From assembly GCF_964340835.1 (NCBI RefSeq), contig NZ_OZ204251.1: a DNA stretch of 64,000 bases; one strand, 5' to 3'. The notes under the pieces are model-generated. The model made no database searches, was not told the origin of the DNA, and worked only from the letters and a program-made list of their open reading frames with translations. The DNA is from Bombilactobacillus bombi (GTDB lineage Bacteria > Bacillota > Bacilli > Lactobacillales > Lactobacillaceae). Positions 34,970 through 45,235 of this stretch are shown one piece after another; the first letter of the stretch is position 1, and the number at the start of each line of letters is the position of its first letter. Made by a program: the position numbers and the translations under genes.

Positions 34970-37900
34970 TTATTTTACTTCAACTACCTGATTGATGGAA
35001 AGTAAACAGAGGTATTTATGTGCAACTTTTTGATGAGCAATTTGTTCAACTGCTTGCTGATATAAGTTCAATTGACCAGAATACTCTTGGACAGCATTTG
35101 GAATCGAGTGTTTTCCGCTAGATTTCTGGGGGTCTAAATAATCTGTTTTGTAATCAAAAATAATAATTTGATTGTCTGCATCCCTAAATAAACCATCAAT
35201 AATTCCGTGAATTAAAATCTGATCATCCATTTCTTGGCTCATTTGTGTAAATAAACGTTTTGCAGGCAACAACAGTGAAAACGCCCATTCACGATGAAGT
35301 TTAGTTTGTTGCTGTAATATTTGTTGTCCTAAATCTGATTGATAAAATTGAGCTAGACTAGCGTAATTAATTTTTGCTGCTACTGCCGCAGTTAATATTT
35401 GTTGCTGGACCAAAGTATGTGCTAAAGCTTGAAAATCACCCATTGTCGGTTGATTTTTTAAGTCAATTTTTTGTAAGAGCAAATGAGTAGCACTCCCAAT
35501 ATCAGCAGGAGTAACTGCCACTTTTTCATCAGTCAAAAAATGTGGTCGAACAAAATCATCTAAAATATACCGATTACCTTGGGGTTTGTGTTGTTGCCAA
35601 TCAATTACGGGTAAATCTTGATCATCAGGACTAGCAAAAAGATGCTTAATTTCTGAAACTGATTGATAAGCTGTTGTTTTGGTAGCTACATTGTAAGGGT
35701 AACTAAAATTCAAAATTTTCTGGACAGTGCTTTTGAATAAGGGAGTAATTTCTTGATTCATTGCCGAGTCATTTGATTGGTGATTGGCAATGGAAGCAGC
35801 CGGAGTGATTTTTTGAGGAGATTTACAGTTTATTACAAATTGGAAGGAACTCTGAGCTTTAGCCTCCACTTGATCTTCTGTAAATTGTCCATTAAGTCCC
35901 CATACATATTGCAACATATTTTGAAAAGAATTAAATTTGCTACGAATAGCAGTATCAATGACTGTGTCTGCTTGATTGGGAAGCTGCCAATTATTCCACT
36001 CTTCTTCAAGGCTTTTTTTGGTAGAACCGACAAGAATTAATTTTTGTTGCGCTCGCGTTAAAGCCACATATAACAAACGGATTTCTTCCGATAAAACTTT
36101 ATTTCTTTGCTTGGCCTTGGCAGTATACATAGGTAAAGTTTCATAAATAATATGAGTCTGCTGATCTAAATATTTGATACCAATACCTTGTTGAGTATCA
36201 AACAAATATTTGCGATGGCTGTCTTCATTATTAAAGCGATGGTCAATATTTAAAAGAAATACTATGGGAAATTCTAAGCCCTTGCTCCCATGAATAGTCA
36301 TTACGGTAATCTCATTACTTTCCTGCTGATATTCAAGAGGTTGTGCCAAATCTTTTTGATTATTTTGAATATGTTCAATAAAACGAATAAATTGAAATAA
36401 GCCTTTAAATTCCATTTGTTCAAATTGATCTGCTCGCTGATAAAGAGCATGTAAATTAGCTACTCGTTGGCGACCATTAGGCATCCCCTGCACATAGGAC
36501 AAATAGCCTGTTTGTAAATAAATTTGCCAAATTAATTCAGAAATGCTGATTTTAGGGGCTTGTTCGCGAAAACCTGCCAGTTGATCCATAAAATGTTGAA
36601 CTTTAGTGGTTAATTCATGTGCGAATTTATTTTTTTGATTATAACTATTGTCAGCTAAATAATTAATTAAAGCCTGGTAATAATCGCCAGTACGACTATT
36701 AATCCGTAAGTACGCTAGTTCGTTTTCATTGAGTCCGCCAATCATGGACCGCAATACTGCAACTAACGGGATGTCTTGGCGAGGGTTATCAATAATTTTG
36801 AGCATTGATAGCATCACACGGACTTCCGTCGCTTGAAAATAGTTCGCCGCATCTGGTACCACAATTGGCAAATGAGCCTGTGCAAATTGATTAACGATGT
36901 CATTATTCAGACTTTTTACGCGCGTTAAAATTACAATATCCGAATATTTTAAGGGTCTTTTTTGACCACTTTGACGATCATATATTTGATAATTATCCGC
37001 AAATAATTGTTGGATTTTTTCAATAATTAAATTAATCTCTGCTTGCTCATTAGTAGTATCAGTAGAATTTGCAGCTGCTTGATTTAAAATAACATCAGTA
37101 GTTGTATCCAGATCAGCTGGAAAATCAGCTCCAGCAATCAGCCGGGTATCTTGAGTATAATCCAGGTCTCCTAAATGCTGATCCATAACTCGTTCAAAAA
37201 TACCATTAACGGTATCAATCACATTTTTAGTTGAACGAAAATTTTCGGATAGGTTAATCAATTGTCCCGCTTGCGAATCAACTTGCATACGCTGATATTT
37301 GTGTACAAATAGCTGTGGTGCCGCTTGGCGAAAACCATAAATCGATTGTTTGACATCACCGACCATAAATAAATTAGCCGGATTATTTCTTCTAATCTGT
37401 TGGACAATTGCTTCTTGCAGCGGATTAGTATCTTGATATTCATCAACTAGAATTTCTGTAAATTGTTGTTGATAGTACTCTTTAGCAACTGCAATCCCAT
37501 CTTTTTGAGTTTGTAAAATTTGCATAGTGTAATGTTCTAAATCATTAAAATCCAAACTGTGCTGTGCTTGTTTTTCTTGTTTGAATTTTTTTAAAAATTT
37601 AACTTCCACTGTGACCAACTTATCCACCAGCTGACCGGCAGACTGTAAAATTTTTTGCCATTGTTGATTATCAAGCGCAAATAATTTATATTGCAATTCT
37701 TGTAATTGTTCTGTAATGCTATTTTTCAAATTTTTAAACGGCTGCATAATTTCTGGCTCGGTCTTTGCTTTAGCCCGGCCTTTAATTGGCGGCAGTTGCA
37801 CAATTAAGCGTCGCAAGTCATCCCATAAAAGCTCTGGCAGTTGTTGTTGAATTTGTTTTAGCTGCTCATTTAATGCTGCCAAACTATCATAGTAACCTTC

Positions 37901-38632
37901 CAGTTGTTCATATGCGTCAATATATTGTAAAGTTTTTTGAACTTGCAGTTTTAAATAGGCGATATTATTAGTCAGCGTATCTAATAATGTTTCTTGATAA
38001 AAATCAGTTTGACTAACATCATTTTCAATAAAGTATTGTTGTGATAACTGTTCCAACCACTCATTTGGATTAGGAGTAGTTAAGGCAAAATCCGCCAATT
38101 GAAAAATTAAATCCGCCATATCATCGTCGTCGTTACCACTCACAAAATTATCTTCTAAAGCAAAAAATTCCGCATCGTCGGCTTGATAATAGTCTGCACG
38201 AACCTTTTGCCAAGATCGTTCTTTCAGCAAATAACGCTCATTATCATCACTCAGCAAACGAAAAGTAGGATCTAAATCAATTAAATAATAAAACTTGCGA
38301 ATAACCCGCAGACAAAAAGCATGCAAAGTACTGATATAGGCACTTGGAATTAAAGACAATTGCCGGTATAAGTGCTGTCTTTTATCTGGTGAAATTTCCG
38401 TGGCTTGATTTTGAATTCGTTTGGTTAAGCGCTGTTTCATTTCTCGTGCTGCAGCATCAGTAAAAGTAACAATTAACAGTTGATCAATTTCTTGACCAGC
38501 AATTAATTTTTTAACAATTCGATCCACTAAAATAGTGGTTTTACCCGATCCAGCGGAAGCCGAAACCAAAATATCACTATCATGTGCCGTTAGTGCTTGT
38601 TGTTGACTTTTAGTAGGTTTAAATTTAGACAT
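34970..38632 (-). CDS. addA: AddA/RexA helicase-nuclease subunit
   Basis: 1220 residues. UvrD-like helicase: Walker A SASAGSGKTTILVDR, VDEYQDTNPLQ (motif II), MTIHGSKGLEFPIVF and YVALTRAQQKL; C-terminal RecB nuclease motif GIIDGLFRD...IIIFDYKTDY. With AddB it resects double-strand breaks to Chi for RecA loading. Follows addB by 3 bases. Confidence 0.96.
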   Translation of the reverse strand: MSKFKPTKSQQQALTAHDSDILVSASAGSGKTTILVDRIVKKLIAGQEIDQLLIVTFTDAAAREMKQRLTKRIQNQATEISPDKRQHLYRQLSLIPSAYISTLHAFCLRVIRKFYYLIDLDPTFRLLSDDNERYLLKERSWQKVRADYYQADDAEFFALEDNFVSGNDDDDMADLIFQLADFALTTPNPNEWLEQLSQQYFIENDVSQTDFYQETLLDTLTNNIAYLKLQVQKTLQYIDAYEQLEGYYDSLAALNEQLKQIQQQLPELLWDDLRRLIVQLPPIKGRAKAKTEPEIMQPFKNLKNSITEQLQELQYKLFALDNQQWQKILQSAGQLVDKLVTVEVKFLKKFKQEKQAQHSLDFNDLEHYTMQILQTQKDGIAVAKEYYQQQFTEILVDEYQDTNPLQEAIVQQIRRNNPANLFMVGDVKQSIYGFRQAAPQLFVHKYQRMQVDSQAGQLINLSENFRSTKNVIDTVNGIFERVMDQHLGDLDYTQDTRLIAGADFPADLDTTTDVILNQAAANSTDTTNEQAEINLIIEKIQQLFADNYQIYDRQSGQKRPLKYSDIVILTRVKSLNNDIVNQFAQAHLPIVVPDAANYFQATEVRVMLSMLKIIDNPRQDIPLVAVLRSMIGGLNENELAYLRINSRTGDYYQALINYLADNSYNQKNKFAHELTTKVQHFMDQLAGFREQAPKISISELIWQIYLQTGYLSYVQGMPNGRQRVANLHALYQRADQFEQMEFKGLFQFIRFIEHIQNNQKDLAQPLEYQQESNEITVMTIHGSKGLEFPIVFLLNIDHRFNNEDSHRKYLFDTQQGIGIKYLDQQTHIIYETLPMYTAKAKQRNKVLSEEIRLLYVALTRAQQKLILVGSTKKSLEEEWNNWQLPNQADTVIDTAIRSKFNSFQNMLQYVWGLNGQFTEDQVEAKAQSSFQFVINCKSPQKITPAASIANHQSNDSAMNQEITPLFKSTVQKILNFSYPYNVATKTTAYQSVSEIKHLFASPDDQDLPVIDWQQHKPQGNRYILDDFVRPHFLTDEKVAVTPADIGSATHLLLQKIDLKNQPTMGDFQALAHTLVQQQILTAAVAAKINYASLAQFYQSDLGQQILQQQTKLHREWAFSLLLPAKRLFTQMSQEMDDQILIHGIIDGLFRDADNQIIIFDYKTDYLDPQKSSGKHSIPNAVQEYSGQLNLYQQAVEQIAHQKVAHKYLCLLSINQVVEVK

Positions 38633-38635
38633 TAC

Positions 38636-41600
38636 TTATGGCTCCTTGGGCTGATTTAATTTTTTAAAAAAGGTTTTCTTGTCAATGTTTTCTAAACTGC
38701 GATAATTATTTTCTGGAAGCATTGCATCAAATTGCATAATTGGCAGATAATCACTGTATTGTAAAGCTGTGGTCTGCTTATCTTGGCGTAAAGGACTTAA
38801 TTGATTGTCACCAGTCAAGATTTTTTGCGCTGCTTGCTTAATCAGAAACTGATTATAGTGCAGCATTTCAGTAAATTCTTGAGGTGAGACAACTTTTTGC
38901 CCGCGAATTTTATAATTTTTAGTAATGGGGAAAATTTGCGAAGCTTGCGTTAAATGTGGCTCTAATAATTGGGCTGTTTTTCCATTATCAATAATTATTC
39001 CTTGATATTTATATTGTTTAAATAAAAAGTCTTGATAATCATCCCAATGACCCTTCAAATCTTCAAATTTCACTGTCGGATCTTGCAATTGGAAATAAAA
39101 TCCCCCTAAAGCAAACGCTGGACCGTCAAATAAAGAAGGATCATTAATCAAACTAGCCAAATAAGTCATCATTTGTAGATTAATACCCGCATAAAATTCA
39201 GAAAATTTAAAGTCGTGCTTGCTTGACTTATAGTCAACTACAAAATAATCTTGAGGATCACTTAATAAGCGGTCAATTCGATCAATCCGCCCGCGCACCA
39301 CTACATCTTGATGATCATTAAGTTGATAACGCAAGGGTTCAATATTGTGTAACGCCCCCACCTGCCCAAAGGCTATTTCCGTTTTGTAAGGATAAAACTC
39401 AGCAGAACGTGATTGCTGACGAATAGCTTCTAAAGAACTTTGAGCAGTTTGAATCATTCGTTGACGCGCAAATTTTTCACTACGAGAAAAAATTTGATAC
39501 TGTTTTTGAGATAAAATCTTTTGAATAACTTGTGTAGACAAATGCTGCAATTGTTCGGCACTTAATTGATTTATTGTTTGGTGATTATCTTGTAAAGTTT
39601 TAATGGTTTGATCCATCACCTCATGGAAAAACGTCCCTTGATTAGCAGGAGTAATTTTAAATTCTGCTCGTGGCTGCAATTTCAAACCGTAACGTAGAAA
39701 ATATTCATAAGGATTTTGGTAAAAAGTTTCCAGTTGCGAAATGGAAGCTATTAAATGGTCACCATATAAAGTTTGACTAATGGTCTTAGTTAAAGGCTGC
39801 GGTATATTTTGATAGTATAAACTCGACCACAACAAATCCAAATACGCTTTATTATCTGGATTAGCAAATAAAATATCATGAATACTCTGCCAAGCCGGTG
39901 GGATCTCTTGGTGTTGATCTTGGGCTTGACGATAAATTTCCAGCAAATGATTGAGGGTAATTGTTGGACTGCCAACAGTTCGTAAAACTTGCTGCTCATT
40001 ATTTGATTTTATACAATCTAAAACTTGTTCTGAGAGATTAAAATGCTCTTTAATTAGTTCCACATATGGTGATAAATGAACTTCATTACCTGATTTAGTA
40101 GACGAATAAGTAAAAATTAACCGTTGCTGACTGGATAAAAAGCCAATATCATGCAGATAAGGTTCATTACTATTTAACTGCTGCTCAGTTTCGGGAAGAC
40201 GTTCATCATCTTGTAATAAGGGATGCAAAACTTTTAAATCATCATCCGACAATAAACTATTATTTGTATTTACTTGTGGCATATCTAAATCATTAGCACC
40301 CATAATGATAGTTATTAATTGTTGATTGCTTTGGACCATACCTAATTCAGAAATATGCACAGAATCTAAAACCGAAGGAATGGTTGAATATTGAGCTTGT
40401 TCAAAACCATTATTAATAACCAGTAAAAATTCACTGACATCAAATTGATCGTCACCAAAAATAGTGACATACTCATCCAATAATTGGGCAAAAGTTTTAA
40501 CAATTTGTTGTGGTTGTTGACTCAGAGTAATATTGCCTGCCTCAATTGCCGTTTGTTCCCATTTTTTTAAATTAATAAAAACACTTAAATTATCTAATAA
40601 AGCATATAATTGACTGCTAGCTTGGCGGCAATTAACTGCTGTTTCAGCAATTTGAACAACTGCTTGATAAGTAGACTTAATCAAGCTTTTAATTTGGTTA
40701 ATTTGCTGCAATTGTGTTTGCAGTTGTGAATTTAAACTCTCACTAGTAAAATCAGCCTCATTAAGCCAATCAGCCGCACGAATGCCATGGGCTAAAATAT
40801 AATTATCTGTCAAATCAACAGCTTGGCGGTATTGAGCAACAGTCATTGTCGCTGGTATTACTAATTCAGTCCGTAAAAAGCGCATGACATCAGTATATTG
40901 GAGGTTATTTTGATAGAGCGCAAATAAACTATCAATCAAATCTTTAAAGGCATGATCTTTCATAGAATGCTGCAAATCCACAAAATAGCTAATTCCTTGA
41001 TTAGTAAAATAAGGTTCTAAAAATTGGCGATAATCATCTAAATTACGTGCTAAAACCAAAAAATCTCGATAACGATAACCTTGAGTAGCAACTAATTGAC
41101 GAATATAAGTAGTAACAGCCGCTACTTCTTTTTGGGCAATTGTATCTGTCCAAATTTGAATAGCACTTGGATCTTGTAATTGTGTGGAAGGATAATGAGC
41201 AATATTAGTATTTTGTGCAATCCAAAAATCTTCTAACTGTGCTAAATCAGCACATACTCGTTGTTCAGTGGCGATTTGAGTTGTTACTGGAATTTGCTGC
41301 TGGCGGGCCCATTGAAATAAATCTATAAATGTTTTTCGAGGTCGTTGAAAAAAGATACTTTCTTGTTGAGATGAATACGGATGATCTAAGACCAAGCTCA
41401 ACTCGACACTAGCAGCATGACTAATCATAGTCTGCAAAAGTGCAGTTTCTTGGGCACTAAATTGGGAAAATCCGCTAATTAAATAATGAAAATGACTCTG
41501 CTGAGAATCAGTTGTCAGATAGTTATTTAACAATTGCATTAATTGCTGCTGATCGCTGTAATGTTGTTGTGTTTGCTCTTGATAAGAACGATATATTAGT

Positions 41601-42091
41601 TGCAAATCAGCCAATTTTAAGGCCAAGTCTCCAGTTTTGCTGACCTCTTGGGTTAATTGGTCTAAGCGCTCTGCAGTTACATTACCTGTAATTAATTCAT
41701 TGATTTGATCTTGTAAAGTAGCAATAAAGCCATAACGATTAGCTTCACCTGCATACAAATGCAGCTGAGGCGCGAGACGATGAACAATTTTTGCTAAAAT
41801 CATCGCCTGAGTTGTGGTTGTTAATTGAGGACTTTGATACAGTGGATCATTACGCAAAAAATACCAAATTAAACGTGAGAAAGAAAAAACCTGCACTTGA
41901 TTGGTAGCAAACATTTGTTTTTGCGATTTTAAAGTTTTTAAAACGCTGACTTCACTTTCAAATTTTAAATGGTTAGGCACAATCCAAATAAATTGATCAT
42001 CGGGTGCTTGAGTAATTTGTTGTTGCAAATCTTTAAATAAAATGGCTTGACGATTATTTTGTGCCTTGCCCAAAATAAATTTTAATTTCAT
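38636..42091 (-). CDS. addB: AddB/RexB helicase-nuclease subunit
   Basis: 1151 residues. Inactivated helicase core (no Walker A lysine motif in LGKAQNNRQA at the N-terminus) and a C-terminal RecB-like nuclease domain with GRIDRIDR and YFVVDYKSSKHDF. The four cysteines that hold an iron-sulphur cluster around this domain in B. subtilis AddB are absent (LQYSDYLPIMQFD in the place of the Cys cluster), as expected for RexB of lactic acid bacteria. First gene of the addB-addA-dinG-ypmB-asnS-dnaD-nth row. Confidence 0.94.
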   Translation of the reverse strand: MKLKFILGKAQNNRQAILFKDLQQQITQAPDDQFIWIVPNHLKFESEVSVLKTLKSQKQMFATNQVQVFSFSRLIWYFLRNDPLYQSPQLTTTTQAMILAKIVHRLAPQLHLYAGEANRYGFIATLQDQINELITGNVTAERLDQLTQEVSKTGDLALKLADLQLIYRSYQEQTQQHYSDQQQLMQLLNNYLTTDSQQSHFHYLISGFSQFSAQETALLQTMISHAASVELSLVLDHPYSSQQESIFFQRPRKTFIDLFQWARQQQIPVTTQIATEQRVCADLAQLEDFWIAQNTNIAHYPSTQLQDPSAIQIWTDTIAQKEVAAVTTYIRQLVATQGYRYRDFLVLARNLDDYRQFLEPYFTNQGISYFVDLQHSMKDHAFKDLIDSLFALYQNNLQYTDVMRFLRTELVIPATMTVAQYRQAVDLTDNYILAHGIRAADWLNEADFTSESLNSQLQTQLQQINQIKSLIKSTYQAVVQIAETAVNCRQASSQLYALLDNLSVFINLKKWEQTAIEAGNITLSQQPQQIVKTFAQLLDEYVTIFGDDQFDVSEFLLVINNGFEQAQYSTIPSVLDSVHISELGMVQSNQQLITIIMGANDLDMPQVNTNNSLLSDDDLKVLHPLLQDDERLPETEQQLNSNEPYLHDIGFLSSQQRLIFTYSSTKSGNEVHLSPYVELIKEHFNLSEQVLDCIKSNNEQQVLRTVGSPTITLNHLLEIYRQAQDQHQEIPPAWQSIHDILFANPDNKAYLDLLWSSLYYQNIPQPLTKTISQTLYGDHLIASISQLETFYQNPYEYFLRYGLKLQPRAEFKITPANQGTFFHEVMDQTIKTLQDNHQTINQLSAEQLQHLSTQVIQKILSQKQYQIFSRSEKFARQRMIQTAQSSLEAIRQQSRSAEFYPYKTEIAFGQVGALHNIEPLRYQLNDHQDVVVRGRIDRIDRLLSDPQDYFVVDYKSSKHDFKFSEFYAGINLQMMTYLASLINDPSLFDGPAFALGGFYFQLQDPTVKFEDLKGHWDDYQDFLFKQYKYQGIIIDNGKTAQLLEPHLTQASQIFPITKNYKIRGQKVVSPQEFTEMLHYNQFLIKQAAQKILTGDNQLSPLRQDKQTTALQYSDYLPIMQFDAMLPENNYRSLENIDKKTFFKKLNQPKEP

Positions 42092-42196
42092 ATATTTAGC
42101 CTCACTGTTTGATTAACTTTATTATAACGAGGAGAATTATGTGTGCAACTGTAAGTATTTGTGTAAAATAGATTAAGGAAAAAGGAGGAATTATTT

Positions 42197-43126
42197 ATGG
42201 TTGGTATTGGTCAAACTCATGGGAAAATTATCTTAATTGGTGAACACGCGGTTGTCTATGGGCAACCAGCTATTACGATTCCCCTCTTAGATATCCCCAC
42301 AATTGTGAAAATTACCCCTATTGATGAAAGTATTTCGCAATTAAGCTCCCGTTATTTTGAAGGACCAATTACTAATTGTCCACCTGAGTTAGCTGGTATT
42401 CGTATTTTAATTGAATTGTTAACTAAAGATTTACCGATTGCCACAACGTTTAAAGTTACAATTAACAGCGACCTACCAATTGAACGCGGCATGGGCTCTT
42501 CAGCTGCCACCGGAGCGGCAATTACTAAAGCCATGTTTGATTATGCAAAAGTTCCTTTAGAATATTCTGAATTAATTCATTACACTAATTTTTCAGAAAA
42601 AATAATCCATGGAACGCCTAGCGGTATTGATGCTATCACAGTTAATTCTCAACAACCAATTTATTTTATTAAAAATAAAGTCACGCAACCATTTTCTATG
42701 AATCTAGCGGCTTACTTAGTTATTATCGATTCAGGTATCAAGGGTAATACCGGAGCAGCAGTACATGATTTGCGCGTTTTCAAGCAACAACAACCACAAA
42801 TAGTTAATCCCCTCTTAGAACAACTAGGTGACCTAACTCAGCAAACACAACAAGCAATCGCCCAGCACGATATAAAGACGTTAGGTCAAATTTTTCAAAC
42901 CGCCCAAAATATTTTACAAACACTAAATATCAGCAATGCGAACTTAGATAAGTTGGTTAGCACTGCTAATCTTGCTGGTGCTCTGGGCACTAAGATTACG
43001 GGCGGAGGTCGTGGTGGTTGTCTCATTGCATTAGCTCCGACTAAAACAATTGCTCAAAAAATCACTCAAGCCGTAAGTTCTCAAGCACAAAAAGTGTGGA
43101 TCCAATCTCTAGCAAATTTGAAATAG
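42197..43126 (+). CDS. mvk: Mevalonate kinase
   Basis: 309 residues of the GHMP kinase family, phosphorylating mevalonate. Seen: GKIILIGEHAVVYGQPA, the ATP loop PIERGMGSSAATGAA, HGTPSGIDA and a C-terminal KITGGGRGGC. AAAGGAGGA 9 bases before ATG. Leads the mvk-mvd-pmk-fni cluster and is divergent from addB. Confidence 0.96.
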   Translation: MVGIGQTHGKIILIGEHAVVYGQPAITIPLLDIPTIVKITPIDESISQLSSRYFEGPITNCPPELAGIRILIELLTKDLPIATTFKVTINSDLPIERGMGSSAATGAAITKAMFDYAKVPLEYSELIHYTNFSEKIIHGTPSGIDAITVNSQQPIYFIKNKVTQPFSMNLAAYLVIIDSGIKGNTGAAVHDLRVFKQQQPQIVNPLLEQLGDLTQQTQQAIAQHDIKTLGQIFQTAQNILQTLNISNANLDKLVSTANLAGALGTKITGGGRGGCLIALAPTKTIAQKITQAVSSQAQKVWIQSLANLK

Positions 43127-43138
43127 GACGTGATGATA

Positions 43139-44095
43139 ATGACGAAGACTACAGCTCATACCAATATTGCCCTAATTAAATATTGGGGTAAAAAAGATGC
43201 TGCGTTACATTTACCCTATACTGACAGTTTATCGTTAACTCTAGATGGTTATTATACAACGACAACAACCCACTTTATTGACGCAGCTCAAGATGAAATT
43301 TGGCTAGACCACCAACTTGCTGATGCAGCTTTTGCTGAACGGGTGGAAAAATTTTTAAATTTGGTTCGCACTTTAAATCATTCTCAAAAACGCATTTGTG
43401 TTCAGACTATTAATCATGTTCCAACTGCTGCAGGCTTAGCCTCATCGGCTTCAGGTTTTGCTGCCTTAGCAGGATCTTTAGATAAGCTATTTCAAATGAA
43501 TTTATCCAAAACAGACTTATCCCGTTTAGCTCGCCGGGGTTCGGGTTCTGCTACCCGCTCAATTTTTGGGGGTTTTGTCCAATGGCATCAAGGTACTGAT
43601 GATGCATCATCGTTTGCTGAAGCAATTGATGAAAATCCTAATCTTCCTATCCGCTTGTTAAGTGTGGTTGTTAATAATCAAGAAAAAAAGATTACCTCTA
43701 CTAAAGGCATGCTGCAGGCCGTAGAAACTTCACCTTTTTACGCACAATGGCCGCAAGTAGTGCAGACAGATTTAAAGTCCATGTTACAAGCGCTTCGTAA
43801 TCATGATTTAGAACTTATCGGTCAAATAGCAGAAGATAACTGTTTAGCAATGCATGCATTAAATTGGACTTCTCGCCCGGCATTTACTTATTTTACTGCT
43901 GCTACTTACCAGATTATTAACTTAGTTCACCAACTACGCGCACACGGTTATTTAGCCTACTACACAATCGATGCTGGACCTAACGTCAAAATCATTACAT
44001 CTATTGCCGATTTGGCTCAGGTACAAGCTCGAATACAAGCCAATTTCCCACAAGCGCAAGTAACAAAATTAAAACCTGGTCCAGGTATTCGTTAA
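43139..44095 (+). CDS. mvaD: Diphosphomevalonate decarboxylase
   Basis: 318 residues. HTNIALIKYWGKKD at the N-terminus, VPTAAGLASSASGFAAL and RRGSGSATRSIFGGFV are diagnostic; it makes isopentenyl diphosphate from mevalonate diphosphate. Start: ATG 43139, about 10 bases from AGGA; ATG 43133 and GTG 43130 are in frame but crowd that site. Confidence 0.95.
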   Translation: MTKTTAHTNIALIKYWGKKDAALHLPYTDSLSLTLDGYYTTTTTHFIDAAQDEIWLDHQLADAAFAERVEKFLNLVRTLNHSQKRICVQTINHVPTAAGLASSASGFAALAGSLDKLFQMNLSKTDLSRLARRGSGSATRSIFGGFVQWHQGTDDASSFAEAIDENPNLPIRLLSVVVNNQEKKITSTKGMLQAVETSPFYAQWPQVVQTDLKSMLQALRNHDLELIGQIAEDNCLAMHALNWTSRPAFTYFTAATYQIINLVHQLRAHGYLAYYTIDAGPNVKIITSIADLAQVQARIQANFPQAQVTKLKPGPGIR

Positions 44096-44146
44096 TTATG
44101 ATATAATAATTGCTTGGTTAATTATTTAGGGAAAGGTTTTGATGAT

Positions 44147-45220
44147 GTGATAACTGTTCAAGCTCCCGGCAAGTTATATATTGCGGGTGAATACGCGGTT
44201 GTAGAACCAGGATATCCAGCTATTGTGGTCGCATTAGATCAATTTGTGACGGTTTCCATAGACAAGGCATATGATCATGGAACAATTAATTCCAAGCAAT
44301 ATGAAGAAATACCTGTACATTGGCGCCGTCATGGCAACCAATTAATAATTGATAATCGGGATAATCCATTTGAATATATTTTATCCTCAATTAAATATAC
44401 AGAAAGATATGCTTTAGAAAAGCAGCATACTTTAGCACTTTTTAATCTTAATGTGAATAGTCAATTGGATGCCCAAGATGGTAAAAAATATGGACTAGGT
44501 TCTTCTGCAGCAATTACTGTAGCAACCGTCAAAGCTTTGTCTGAGTTTTATCACTTACATTTAAGCAAAGAAGAAGTCTTTAAATTAGCTTCGATTTCAC
44601 ATTTTAAGGTGCAAAATAACGGCTCATTTGGCGATATAGCTGCTAGTGTTTATGGTGGTTGGATTGCCTATCAATCACCTGATCGCCAGTGGCTGACTCA
44701 AATGTTGGCTACAAAATCTTTATCAGAAGTTATCCAATTAGATTGGCCAGAGTTAAATATTGAACAGTTAGAATTCCCCGCTAAATTAAATCTGTTAATT
44801 GGTTGGAGTGGCAGCCCTGCTTCAACGCCTGTATTAGTTGATAAAATTGCAGTAGCTCGCGCTAGCCAACAAACTAATTATTTACATTTTTTGCAGGCTT
44901 CTAAAAAATGTTTACAAACCATGATTGCTGGTTTTAAAAGTGGTTCCAGTCAAATTATTAAAGAGCAAATTACGATTAATCGGCAACTTTTACACCAATT
45001 AGCCCATTTTAGTGGTGTCAGCATTGAAACGCCTAAACTAACACGTTTATGTGAAATAGCCTTAAAACATGGCGCCGCAGCTAAAAGTTCTGGTGCTGGT
45101 GGCGGTGATTGCGGGATTGCGGTAATTGATGCTAGTCCTGAAGTTGAAGAAGCTTTATTACAAGATTGGAGTCAAAATGATATCCAGCCTTTAAATTTTA
45201 ATGTCCATTCCTTAGATTAA
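44147..45220 (+). CDS. mvaK2: Phosphomevalonate kinase
   Basis: 357 residues from GTG 44147, preceded by AGGGAAAGG at about 10 bases; the alternative TTG 44114 lacks a site. GHMP kinase: APGKLYIAGEYAVVEPGYPAI, KKYGLGSSAAITVATVKAL, GSFGDIAASVYGGWI and KSSGAGGGDCGIAV. It phosphorylates 5-phosphomevalonate. Third gene of the cluster. Confidence 0.95.
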   Translation: MITVQAPGKLYIAGEYAVVEPGYPAIVVALDQFVTVSIDKAYDHGTINSKQYEEIPVHWRRHGNQLIIDNRDNPFEYILSSIKYTERYALEKQHTLALFNLNVNSQLDAQDGKKYGLGSSAAITVATVKALSEFYHLHLSKEEVFKLASISHFKVQNNGSFGDIAASVYGGWIAYQSPDRQWLTQMLATKSLSEVIQLDWPELNIEQLEFPAKLNLLIGWSGSPASTPVLVDKIAVARASQQTNYLHFLQASKKCLQTMIAGFKSGSSQIIKEQITINRQLLHQLAHFSGVSIETPKLTRLCEIALKHGAAAKSSGAGGGDCGIAVIDASPEVEEALLQDWSQNDIQPLNFNVHSLD

Positions 45221-45235
45221 TAATGAGGTGACAAA

